Assembly (NCBI GenBank): GCA_900546365.1
Contig: URCF01000006.1
Span: 1 to 64,000, forward strand
Direction of reading: 5' to 3'
Origin: an uncultured Porphyromonadaceae bacterium
GTDB lineage: Bacteria > Bacteroidota > Bacteroidia > Bacteroidales > Muribaculaceae
DNA: 64,000 nt
Positions 25,776-33,792 of this stretch are shown one piece after another; position 1 is the first letter of the stretch, and every line of letters starts with the position of its first letter. The notes under the pieces were generated by a model. The model was not told where the DNA came from, did not search any database, and worked only from the letters and a program-made list of their open reading frames with translations. Position numbers and translations under genes: made by a program.

Positions 25776-26612
25776 CTACCAGACCAGACATACAGCACCA
25801 GCTATGGCGCAATATACTGCAAACCACACCAGTTTGCCTTTCTTCACGAGCTCTATCATCCATTTGCAGGCCACGCATCCCACCACAAAGGCAGCGATGA
25901 ACCCCACCACTATCGGCATCATCTCCACGCCGCCGGATTCAGCTGCTCCGCTCTTGCCGAGCATCTTCACCACATCCAGCATTGCCTCGCCGAGAATAGG
26001 GATAATGACCATGAAGAATGAGAACTGGGCCAGCTTGTCGCGGCGGTCGCCGAGCAGCAAACCTGTGGCTATGGTGCTTCCGGAACGGCTCAGACCCGGT
26101 AGCACGGCCACCGCCTGGGCACATCCTATCACAAAAGCATCCATCCACCCGATCTCGCGGTGGCCGAAATCGCTTCCCGACACCTTATCCCCGGCCATCT
26201 CATGCCTGCGGAAAAAGTAGGCAAACGCCAAAAGGGCGGCAGTGACAAGCAGACACACGCCCACCACTCCGAGACCGGAGCCGAAAAATCCTTCCACCAC
26301 ATCTTTGAAGCAGAGGCCCACTATGGCCACCGGGATGCACGACACAAGTATCTTGCACACATAATAGAATTTATCATCCCGGGCTACAGTGAAAAACGAG
26401 CGACACAGCGGCAGGAACTCTTTCCACAGCACCACGATGGTGCTCAGCACAGTGGCCACGTGCAGCGCCACATCAAACTCCAGCGCATCGGCGCCGTTGA
26501 GCTCCAGTCCCAGAATTTCGCGGCATATCTCAAGATGGCCGCTTGAGCTTATGGGCAGATACTCGGCCAGTCCTTGCACAATGCCCATTATAAGTGCGTC
26601 AATCCAATCCAT
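25776..26612 (-). CDS. uppP: Undecaprenyl-diphosphatase
   Basis: A 278-residue polytopic membrane protein of the BacA/UppP family, which dephosphorylates undecaprenyl diphosphate to recycle the lipid carrier of peptidoglycan and other envelope polymers. Motifs: GIVQGLAEYLPISSSGHLEI near residue 13 and LPGLSRSGSTIATGLLLG around 175. It is 3 bases before truB and 5 bases after the DUF3098 gene. Confidence 0.95.
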   Translation of the reverse strand: MDWIDALIMGIVQGLAEYLPISSSGHLEICREILGLELNGADALEFDVALHVATVLSTIVVLWKEFLPLCRSFFTVARDDKFYYVCKILVSCIPVAIVGLCFKDVVEGFFGSGLGVVGVCLLVTAALLAFAYFFRRHEMAGDKVSGSDFGHREIGWMDAFVIGCAQAVAVLPGLSRSGSTIATGLLLGDRRDKLAQFSFFMVIIPILGEAMLDVVKMLGKSGAAESGGVEMMPIVVGFIAAFVVGCVACKWMIELVKKGKLVWFAVYCAIAGAVCLVW

Positions 26613-26617
26613 CGCCC

Positions 26618-26944
26618 TTATGCTTTGTCGTTACTGCATCCGGAGTCGTCGCTCTGCTTGCCGCCATTGCTCTTGGCGGGCCACATTATGCCTACTCCCA
26701 TGAATATGAACCCGAGAAACGCCACTGTGGGTCCCACCACTATGCGTCGGGTTGAAAAGATGTCGGGATTGAACGCTGTGTCGGTGGAGCCGGGACCGCA
26801 CATCAGCAGAAATCCGATCACAATCACGGCTGCGGCTGCGGCCATGAGGATGAAATTGATGCGCATCAGCGGCTTCTGGTCGTCCCGCTCCCGCTCAAGA
26901 CGGTCGGCTGGACTTTTCTTAGTGGTTAATGGTTTCTTTGCCAT
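26618..26944 (-). CDS. DUF3098 membrane protein
   Basis: A 108-residue protein with two transmembrane helices (about 30-48 and 74-91), a lysine/arginine-rich N-terminus and FNPDIFSTRRIVVGPTVAFL between them, the pattern of DUF3098. In Bacteroidetes this family lies between ftsX and uppP, as here, suggesting a role near the division or cell-wall machinery; no activity is known. The last residues are Ser/Asn/Asp-rich. Confidence 0.82.
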   Translation of the reverse strand: MAKKPLTTKKSPADRLERERDDQKPLMRINFILMAAAAAVIVIGFLLMCGPGSTDTAFNPDIFSTRRIVVGPTVAFLGFIFMGVGIMWPAKSNGGKQSDDSGCSNDKA

Positions 26945-26986
26945 AGATTCTTTAATATATATGAGGAGATTACTATTCTGTTTTTT

Positions 26987-27862
26987 TCACTTAAACAAAT
27001 CGTCATATCCCAGCTTGAGATACTTGTTGGTGGCCAACAGCGCGGCTCCTGTGCAGAGCAGTATGCCGCATATCCACACCCCGCCGAGCACCCACGCGGC
27101 CTGCCACAGCGGCACAGCGGTGCCCACCATCGGCATCAGGTCCTGCAGATACCACAGCACCCCGCACAGCACACACACGGCCAGGCCTCCGGCTATCGCA
27201 CCATGTACCAGGGCATCCACCACAAACGGCCGGCGGATGAATCCTGCGGTGGCCCCCACCAGCTTCATGGTGTTGATCACAAACCGCCGGGAATAAACGC
27301 TCAACCGCACTGTGTTGTTAATCAACGCCAACGATATGAGCAGCAGCACAGCCCCGACAATCAGCAATGCCATGGTCATGGCATGGGTCACGGTGTTGAC
27401 ATTATCTATCATCTCGGTGTGCAGGGTGATGTCGCTCACTTCCGCACTCTCCATCAGCCCTGCGGTGATAGCCTCAAGGGAGTCCACCACGGCCCACGGC
27501 TCATGTACCGCCACCTCTATTTCCGGCAGGAAAGGGTTCACATCCGGCAGCGGTGTGTTGTCACCCACCATCGTCTGCCACCGCTCCATCACCTGGTCGG
27601 CACTCACAAGTCCCACCTTCAAGGCGTAGGGCTCGGCGGCGACAGCCTTGACAAGCGAATCGGCCTGCTGCGGCGTAACATTCTCATTGAGAATAGCCAC
27701 AAATCCCGCCTGCTCATGTATGTCACGGCTGATATTCCGTCCGGCCACCACCGTCAGGGCCACAAGACCCAGCACAAGGAGCATCAGTGTCACACTCACG
27801 GTCAATGTGACCCGCATCCGAAACCTCGAGCCGCCACAGCGGCGCTGCATATTGTTACTCAT
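26987..27862 (-). CDS. ftsX: Cell division protein FtsX
   Basis: A four-helix FtsX-type permease: one N-terminal helix (about 18-40), a periplasmic domain of some 125 residues (ILNENVTPQQADSLVKAVAA and on), then three helices, the last followed by the short C-terminus LKLGYDDLFK. With FtsE it controls peptidoglycan hydrolases at the septum; ftsE is not in this window. I chose ATG 27862 (MSNNMQRRCGGSRFRMR); ATG 27880 is also possible. The open frame reaches 28114, but a promoter at 27900-27931 shows those codons are upstream DNA. It heads the run down to the M16 peptidase. Confidence 0.88.
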   Translation of the reverse strand: MSNNMQRRCGGSRFRMRVTLTVSVTLMLLVLGLVALTVVAGRNISRDIHEQAGFVAILNENVTPQQADSLVKAVAAEPYALKVGLVSADQVMERWQTMVGDNTPLPDVNPFLPEIEVAVHEPWAVVDSLEAITAGLMESAEVSDITLHTEMIDNVNTVTHAMTMALLIVGAVLLLISLALINNTVRLSVYSRRFVINTMKLVGATAGFIRRPFVVDALVHGAIAGGLAVCVLCGVLWYLQDLMPMVGTAVPLWQAAWVLGGVWICGILLCTGAALLATNKYLKLGYDDLFK

Positions 27863-27899
27863 AAGCTGTTGAATGGGCATAGAAGCCCAAAATTTCGTG

Positions 27900-27931
27900 C
27901 AAAAATAATAAATCAACACTCCCCTTGCCAA
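27900..27931 (-). promoter_or_regulatory. Promoter of the ftsX operon
   Basis: On the minus strand: TTG (27929-27931), 21-base spacer, TATTTTTG (27900-27907). It faces away from the rplU promoter. Confidence 0.6.
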
Positions 27932-27979
27932 GAAAAAAACACAAAACTTTCCTAACGCAAAAAATTTCACCGCTTGCAA

Positions 27980-28010
27980 TTGCACAATCCAAACATTATG
28001 AGTACCTTTG
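27980..28010 (+). promoter_or_regulatory. Promoter of rplU-rpmA
   Basis: TTG (27980-27982), 20-base spacer, TACCTTTG (28003-28010). The start would be near 28015, leaving a leader of about 90 bases before rplU, long for this window. Within it ACCGGGC (about 28026-28032) could pair with the GCCCG near 28072, enclosing a smaller hairpin. Confidence 0.75.
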
Positions 28011-28104
28011 TGCGCAATTTTTCCGCACCGGGCTTGACGAAAGAGAGTGACCGCTGTTTTTGGACACTCCGCCCGACGGGTTAACCATTCAATCGTATCA
28101 TTAA

Positions 28105-28425
28105 ATGTACGCAATTGTAGAAATTCAAGGACAGCAGTTCAAGGCCGAAGCCAACAAGTTCTTGTATGTTCATTATCTCGGCGATGCCACCAAAGAAGGA
28201 GACAAGGTGGAATTTGACCGCGTGCTCCTCGCTGAAGCCGACGGCACTGTGAAAGTGGGTGCTCCCACAGTGGAAGGTGCCAAAGTAGTGTGTGAAGTGC
28301 TCACCCCCCTCGTGAAGGGTGACAAGGTTATCGTTTTCAAGAAAAAACGCCGCAAAGGCTATCGTCGCAAAAACGGTCACCGTCAGTGCTTCTCCAAAGT
28401 GTTAATTAAAGAAGTAGTTGCTTAA
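28105..28425 (+). CDS. rplU: 50S ribosomal protein L21
   Basis: A 106-residue L21: MYAIVEIQGQQFKAEANKFL, then the central VEFDRVLL block and the basic C-terminal KKKRRKGYRRKNGHRQ, all standard. It binds 23S rRNA in the large subunit. It is followed by rpmA 19 bases later, the usual pair. Confidence 0.98.
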   Translation: MYAIVEIQGQQFKAEANKFLYVHYLGDATKEGDKVEFDRVLLAEADGTVKVGAPTVEGAKVVCEVLTPLVKGDKVIVFKKKRRKGYRRKNGHRQCFSKVLIKEVVA

Positions 28426-28444
28426 CCCCTAAAATCTTACAACA

Positions 28445-28705
28445 ATGGCACATAAAAAAGGTGTAGGTAGTTCTAAGAACGGTCGTGAATCAGAAAGCAA
28501 ACGACTTGGCGTGAAGATTTTCGGTGGTCAGAAATGCAAAGCCGGCAACATCATCAAGCGCCAGCGTGGCACAGTGCACCATCCCGGTGAGAACGTAGGT
28601 CTGGGCAAAGACCACACCATTTACGCTCTCGTTGACGGCACAGTGCTCTTCACCGAAGGCAAAAACGGCCGCAAGTACATCAACGTGACCCCCGCAGAGG
28701 CTTAA
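28445..28705 (+). CDS. rpmA: 50S ribosomal protein L27
   Basis: An 86-residue L27 beginning MAHKKGVGSSKNGRESESKR, with the Gly-rich flexible N-terminus that reaches the peptidyl transferase centre and the core block RQRGTVHHPGENVGLGKDHT. There is no cleavable N-terminal extension of the kind found in Firmicutes. A strong terminator follows at 28736. Confidence 0.98.
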   Translation: MAHKKGVGSSKNGRESESKRLGVKIFGGQKCKAGNIIKRQRGTVHHPGENVGLGKDHTIYALVDGTVLFTEGKNGRKYINVTPAEA

Positions 28706-28735
28706 ACCTCCGGTCACTGACACAACATTAACGCT

Positions 28736-28768
28736 CAACAGCCCGGAACTCCGGGCTGTTGCTTTTTT
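28736..28768 (+). terminator. Terminator of rplU-rpmA
   Basis: A perfect 11-base stem CAACAGCCCGG with CCGGGCTGTTG, loop AACT, then C and six T. Confidence 0.93.
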
Positions 28769-28770
28769 AT

Positions 28771-28797
28771 CATACGACTTATAGAATTATCGGAATT
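28771..28797. repeat. Degenerate 9-base repeat, three units
   Basis: CATACGACT, TATAGAATT, ATCGGAATT, directly after the rpmA terminator. The units join the GACT type (36781-36834) to the GGAATT type (4332-4376). Confidence 0.65.
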
Positions 28798-28808
28798 ACC
28801 ACCCCACC

Positions 28809-29135
28809 CTACAAAGTGATCCGTCGGGTGGAAGTGCCGGCCTTGAGCAGGAATATACCCCGGGTGGAGAGCTTGTAGCGGTACACCCCCGGCTTGAGCG
28901 TATCCTGGACTATCACCTGACCAAGCAGAGTGAACAGCTTCACATGGGTGGTTTGACGCACCAACACATACACATATCCTTCGTGCACCACTACGCTCAC
29001 ATCATCAGGCTGGGACACTTGCTCCACCTGCACAGGGAAACGCTCCGACTCCTCCCATGTGCGCGAGGCTCCGGAAGCACCTGCCGCCACAGCAACAGCC
29101 AATGCAAAGCATAATATGTGTTTACGAATGTTCAT
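28809..29135 (-). CDS. Small exported protein consisting mainly of a sorting-type domain
   Basis: 108 residues: signal peptide MNIRKHILCFALAVAVAAGA, then about 35 linker residues and a C-terminal region (VKLFTLLGQVIVQDTLKPGV, then YRYKLSTRGIFLLKAGTSTRRITL). That end matches the layout of type IX secretion sorting domains (a GQ turn, PGVY, then a final strand with the protein's last residues), but there is no passenger domain before it. I do not know its function. The -7 box is 8 bases before the ATG. The gene is transcribed away from the M6/adhesin pair's end, separated by a hairpin. Confidence 0.65.
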   Translation of the reverse strand: MNIRKHILCFALAVAVAAGASGASRTWEESERFPVQVEQVSQPDDVSVVVHEGYVYVLVRQTTHVKLFTLLGQVIVQDTLKPGVYRYKLSTRGIFLLKAGTSTRRITL

Positions 29136-29142
29136 TGATTTG

Positions 29143-29150
29143 CAAAGTTA
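29143..29150 (-). promoter_or_regulatory. -7 box of the small exported protein gene
   Basis: The minus strand reads TAACTTTG, 7 bases before the ATG at 29135; no well-spaced TTG. Confidence 0.5.
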
Positions 29151-29195
29151 ATGATTTTTTCAATACAATTGGCCAACACACCCTATTTTAACAAA

Positions 29196-29229
29196 GTGGT
29201 GGCCGGCACCCCTGAATGCCGACCACCAC
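29196..29229 (-). terminator. Hairpin after the adhesin-like gene
   Basis: A 13-base stem with one mismatch (GTGGTGGCCGGCA with TGCCGACCACCAC), 30 bases past the stop of the 1509-residue gene. On the minus strand it is followed by TTTGTTAAAA, a weak T-run. Confidence 0.55.
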
Positions 29230-29259
29230 GCTTTTATAAATGTTTGATTGGAGAAATCT

Positions 29260-32200
29260 CTACTTCACCATCACTTTGGCCACTGTGCCTCCGGCTTTGA
29301 CAAGATACATACCCGAGGCCACCGGAATGGTCTGATAGCCCTTGGAACGGATGATATACAGCATCTTGCCGTCAACGCCACTCACACATATTTCCATACC
29401 GGCGGGGGCTTTCACCCTGATTCCGCGGGCCACAGTGGTGATGCTCACCTCATCGGAATCAGCTTCCACACCGTCAATCGACGAGCTGCCGTCAATGGTC
29501 ACATCCACCACAGGCGAGAATATCGATTCACCGGCATCATACACCGCTGTCACAGCGTAGGAATAGGTGCGGTTGAACTCAAGGCCGTTGTCCACATACT
29601 CGTAGTCGCCCACTTCGGTGGGAGTGATCTTGACCCCATCGCGATACACATTGAAGCCCCAAAGCTCAAGGTCGGTGTGGCGGGGTGCGTATGTGATGTC
29701 ATCAATCATCAAGCCTGTTTGCTGGCTCGACACACACCGGATGGCAAAGAACTTGCTTCCGGCAGGCAGCGCGAAGCTGTAGCGGCTCCATTCGTTGTAG
29801 GAAGTGACGGAAACCGGAGAGTCACCCGACACACAGGTGAAATCATCCAGATCCGGACTGCCCGAGGATGCCCACACTTCAAACCGCTCGTTGAGGTCGG
29901 TGGTGTACGCACACTTGGCGTAGAACGATATGGTCTGAGCATCGCCCGACAATTGCGGGGATATGAGCCAGTCATCGTTCTGTGTGCGGCATGCGAAGCT
30001 CACGAAGCACTGATTGCCGGAACGGGGTTTCAACACGGCTCCTCCGCCCGACTGAGGTGCATTGAACACGATGAATGCCTGAGGTTGGCCGGCGTTATCC
30101 CACTGGAGAACTCCGCTGCCGAGGCTGATCATTGTGGTCACCTGACCATCTTTGTCCACAGTGGTCCAATCGCCGATATTGTCAATGGCGAACGGTGTAT
30201 ATGTTTCAACATCATCGGTCAATGTTTCCACATGGGGATACACAGTGGCTTCCTCCCACACAATGCGGGCAGACTGAACATCAGGGCTGTCGCCGATAAT
30301 CTCGGTCACATACGGGAGCATGGGGGCGGTGAGATATATGGTGGTTTCGATGACATTGTTGTCCTCGGCACCATCCTCGGCACACTGCACCACACCGCGC
30401 AGATACATCGGACGCTCGTTGTTTTCAAGACCCGGGGTGATGGTGAACGGCACAAGGACGGTGGCGCCGGCATCGAGCGAAGCTACGCTCTCTGTGCCCA
30501 CGAGCTCATCATCGGCATACAGCTGCACCGTTATGCCGCCGACAGCGGAAGTGCCGATATTGGCCACCTCCACATCGTAGGCGTTGGAGGTGCCGATCAA
30601 GCATTTCTCACCGCCTACAATACGCTGGGCCTTGATTTCCTTCTCGGGCTGGTCGCCGGTGATTGACATATTGTCGAGATGCACCTGACCCTTGTAATTG
30701 GTGGTGGAAGCATTGAACACCACCGACAGGCGGTTGCTCTTGGCATACTTTTCGGGAATTTCCACAGTGTATTGCTCCCAGCCGTTTTCGGTGCCGTACA
30801 CGGCATACTGGGTGGGCAATATCTCGCGGCCGTTCTCCTCGGACACAAACCCGAGCTGCACATACGACCCCTGGGTGTTGGTGTCGGTGCTGCGGTACAG
30901 GTGGAAGGTAATTTTCACATTGTCAAAGCTCGACACATCTATGCGGGGCGACACATAGTCACCATAGCTGTAGCCGTAGCGCGAACCGCAGAACGACACT
31001 TGTCCATAGTCACCGTCCTGACACACTGCGCGTGGGTCATAGGCCACATCGCTGTTAATCACCCATGTGGAACCGGAGGAACAGTTTTCAGGTTGCCATA
31101 TGTAGTTCTGCTGGCTCTGGCGGGCCCATGACTCGTTGAACGGTAGTGGGTAAGACAGGCCCATCAGCACATTATCCGATGTAGTGGCTTCGCCTTGACC
31201 GCCACTGGTGGACGGAACAATACGGTATGACATATAACCCTGACGGCGTTCGTTGGGGATAGCTTCGCTGCAACCGTTGTCATAGTAGCTGTTGCCGCTC
31301 ACGCCCTGTGCAATGAGGGTGGAGGTATAGTCAACCACACGATATATGTCGTATGTGAGGTCGGTCTCACTGAGGATGCCGCCGTTCACTCCGGTCATCG
31401 ATTCAGGATATTTCCATTCAAGCAGAGCCTCGCTCCAGCCGTTGCGCGGAGTGACGGTGAAGTTCTCCACTGCTCTGGGCACATCGGCATAGGTGTTGAT
31501 GCTGACAGAAGCACGCATACCTGCTCCGGCGGCGTTGGAGGCCACAACCATGTAGGTTTTCATACCCGATCCGTAGTTGTTGTCCACATACTTTAACGCT
31601 GCACCGGGTGCGGGAGCGCTGATGGTGGTGAGGAGCTCACCGTCGGCATTGTTGCGGTATATCTTTATGTCGTTGATTGATGTCAGCGGCTTACCTTCGG
31701 CAGTGAGTGTGGGTGCGATGAACGACAGCTCCACACCCTGGGCGGTTTTTTCCGCTGTCAGATTGTTCACCTCCGCGGGGATGGCGGTGGTGCCGTAAAC
31801 CGACACATAGATATTGTCGAGATACATGTGGTCGGTGTTGTTGCTCACATTGTGGAAACCGATACGCTTGTCGGTGGCACCCGGAATAAACAGGCACTCC
31901 ACATTCAGAGGCTGCGATGCCGAATATCCGGGTGTCTCATACTCGCGGGTGTGCACTTTGTGGGTAAGCTTGTCAACGGTGGCATTAGAGCCGAGCACCA
32001 CATCGATTTTGTTTACACCGCCCATATAGCCGTAGGTGTCGAACTGCAGACGGTAAACCTTGCCCTGCTCAAATTCCAGTGTGGGGGTAATCAACCAGTC
32101 GTCGGCATCGCCTTTGGCCACAGTGGGGGTACAATAATACATAGCGGCGCGGGAGTTGGGCTGGAAGTACCAGCGGAATCCGTACTCGTCGTGCTCGTCG

Positions 32201-33789
32201 TTATTGGCATCTATCACAGTGAACGGCCACATAGCCTCGCCGGAATAGGTGAACGGCTCAAGATATGGCATTGGCCACGGTGTGCCGCTGAGGAACAGTT
32301 CCGAAATAGCATCCTGGCTCACTACTTCGCCTATTTTCGCGCTTACCCTGATCTGGGTCACGCCCATATTGCGGTTTTCAAATTTATAGTCAAGCTCGGA
32401 AGCAATGAGGTCACTGCCAATCACCACCTTGTCGGGCATAAGGGTCACATCGTAGCGCAACAGCGACTCATCGATATATCCGCCGTTCACACTCTTTGCA
32501 GGATCCCAGTTGATATGGATTTGATCGCCGTCGTCGTTTACATCAACGGTGAGGTTGGTGGGGGCGGCGGGAGTATCCGTTCCGGCAAACACTTCTATCT
32601 GTGCGGGCACGCTCTTATGATCGTTGCTGTAGCAATATACCTTTACCAAGTGTGATTCACTGGAAGCGAGTTCCACAACATCACTATGGAAATCAGCGCC
32701 GGGTGTGAGTCCCGACTCGTTGGCCACCTCTACTCCGTCAATCACAGCTTCCACGCGGAGGGTGCCGCTGAGTGTGGTGCCGTCATAGGCCTGGGTGGGC
32801 AGCTTGCACACCACTTTTCCTTCCACAGTGCTCCCCGGCTCAAACACAAACTGCAGATCAGCAGCAGCTTTCGGAGCCTTAGCATGGCAGTCCTTCAAAG
32901 CCAGACCGGCAAGAATCTCGAGATTCTCGAAATTCTGCACCAGTTCCGCGGCTCCGGTGGTGGTGTTTATCTCAAAAAGCCCGTTGGTCCAAGTGCGCTC
33001 GTAGCTTGCGTTTTCCGTATAGGTTTGCGCCACAAGATACAACTTGCCTGTGCGGAGGTCGAAAGTGAGCGAGGAGAGCGACCCGGTGTACAGATTGATA
33101 TCCATCGGAGCCACCAATGTCACCTCGGCACTCTCTTTGTCAATCTTATAAAGATTGGTGGGTATGGAAATGCCCTGCGGTGTTCCCACACCCCACAGCT
33201 GACCTTCACCGTCGGCGGCAAGACTGTAGATACGCTCGCTGAGGGGGCCTACACTGGTCATCTCACCGGTGCTGAGGTCCACAGTTTTGAGCTGCAGCTC
33301 ATTGCCCATGTATTTATTCTTGCCCACGGCAAAAACTTTACCCGACACATAGTCAACGGTCATATCTTCGGCCACATTCGGGTTACCGTTGCCAAACGAG
33401 CCTACCGACTCACCACGCCAGGTATCGACATCGTAGCGCCACACCGACGAGGTGTAGTTGGAATAAGTGCAATTGCTCGGCACTTTCACCGTATAATAAT
33501 AGCCATCGTAGTAAACACCGGCATCCGCCACTTTGGCTGACTCCACTTTCGACAACCGGTTGAAATAGCTGTCGGCTCCGGGGGTTAGTTCATAGATGGC
33601 AAACTGCATGTTGGCAGTGCCTGTGCTGGTCCACGCCTGACTCTGGTTTATGGTGGCCATAAATTTCAACTCCGTAGGCTGCTCGTCAGCGGCTTTGGGC
33701 ACTGCAAGAGGTGCAAAATGCTTCACCGTGGCACCTGTCACCGCCAATGCTACGGCAATCCCTGCACTAAGTAACAATGATTTGTTCAT
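29260..33789 (-). CDS. Large secreted multidomain protein with FnIII and adhesin-type domains
   Basis: 1509 residues with signal peptide MNKSLLLSAGIAVALAVTGA. The N-terminal 330 residues are a repeated beta structure resembling a propeller (GKVFAVGKNKYM, EGQLWGVGTPQG, GKLYLVAQTY). Then come fibronectin-III-like segments alternating with three domains of the cleaved-adhesin/choice-of-anchor-J kind, each with the DDWLI(T/S)P block or its equivalent (near residues 560, 930 and 1290). The end (GMEICVSGVDGKMLY and PVASGMYLVKAGG) is a type IX sorting domain. It is thus expected at the cell surface, perhaps binding protein or glycan. It follows the M6 protease gene by 3 bases, so the two are co-transcribed. 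Confidence 0.8.
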   Translation of the reverse strand: MNKSLLLSAGIAVALAVTGATVKHFAPLAVPKAADEQPTELKFMATINQSQAWTSTGTANMQFAIYELTPGADSYFNRLSKVESAKVADAGVYYDGYYYTVKVPSNCTYSNYTSSVWRYDVDTWRGESVGSFGNGNPNVAEDMTVDYVSGKVFAVGKNKYMGNELQLKTVDLSTGEMTSVGPLSERIYSLAADGEGQLWGVGTPQGISIPTNLYKIDKESAEVTLVAPMDINLYTGSLSSLTFDLRTGKLYLVAQTYTENASYERTWTNGLFEINTTTGAAELVQNFENLEILAGLALKDCHAKAPKAAADLQFVFEPGSTVEGKVVCKLPTQAYDGTTLSGTLRVEAVIDGVEVANESGLTPGADFHSDVVELASSESHLVKVYCYSNDHKSVPAQIEVFAGTDTPAAPTNLTVDVNDDGDQIHINWDPAKSVNGGYIDESLLRYDVTLMPDKVVIGSDLIASELDYKFENRNMGVTQIRVSAKIGEVVSQDAISELFLSGTPWPMPYLEPFTYSGEAMWPFTVIDANNDEHDEYGFRWYFQPNSRAAMYYCTPTVAKGDADDWLITPTLEFEQGKVYRLQFDTYGYMGGVNKIDVVLGSNATVDKLTHKVHTREYETPGYSASQPLNVECLFIPGATDKRIGFHNVSNNTDHMYLDNIYVSVYGTTAIPAEVNNLTAEKTAQGVELSFIAPTLTAEGKPLTSINDIKIYRNNADGELLTTISAPAPGAALKYVDNNYGSGMKTYMVVASNAAGAGMRASVSINTYADVPRAVENFTVTPRNGWSEALLEWKYPESMTGVNGGILSETDLTYDIYRVVDYTSTLIAQGVSGNSYYDNGCSEAIPNERRQGYMSYRIVPSTSGGQGEATTSDNVLMGLSYPLPFNESWARQSQQNYIWQPENCSSGSTWVINSDVAYDPRAVCQDGDYGQVSFCGSRYGYSYGDYVSPRIDVSSFDNVKITFHLYRSTDTNTQGSYVQLGFVSEENGREILPTQYAVYGTENGWEQYTVEIPEKYAKSNRLSVVFNASTTNYKGQVHLDNMSITGDQPEKEIKAQRIVGGEKCLIGTSNAYDVEVANIGTSAVGGITVQLYADDELVGTESVASLDAGATVLVPFTITPGLENNERPMYLRGVVQCAEDGAEDNNVIETTIYLTAPMLPYVTEIIGDSPDVQSARIVWEEATVYPHVETLTDDVETYTPFAIDNIGDWTTVDKDGQVTTMISLGSGVLQWDNAGQPQAFIVFNAPQSGGGAVLKPRSGNQCFVSFACRTQNDDWLISPQLSGDAQTISFYAKCAYTTDLNERFEVWASSGSPDLDDFTCVSGDSPVSVTSYNEWSRYSFALPAGSKFFAIRCVSSQQTGLMIDDITYAPRHTDLELWGFNVYRDGVKITPTEVGDYEYVDNGLEFNRTYSYAVTAVYDAGESIFSPVVDVTIDGSSSIDGVEADSDEVSITTVARGIRVKAPAGMEICVSGVDGKMLYIIRSKGYQTIPVASGMYLVKAGGTVAKVMVK

Positions 33790-33792
33790 ATA

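Noticed and set aside
27881..28114. Extended N-terminus of FtsX
   Set aside because: A good promoter (27900-27931) lies inside the extension and the added residues do not resemble FtsX.
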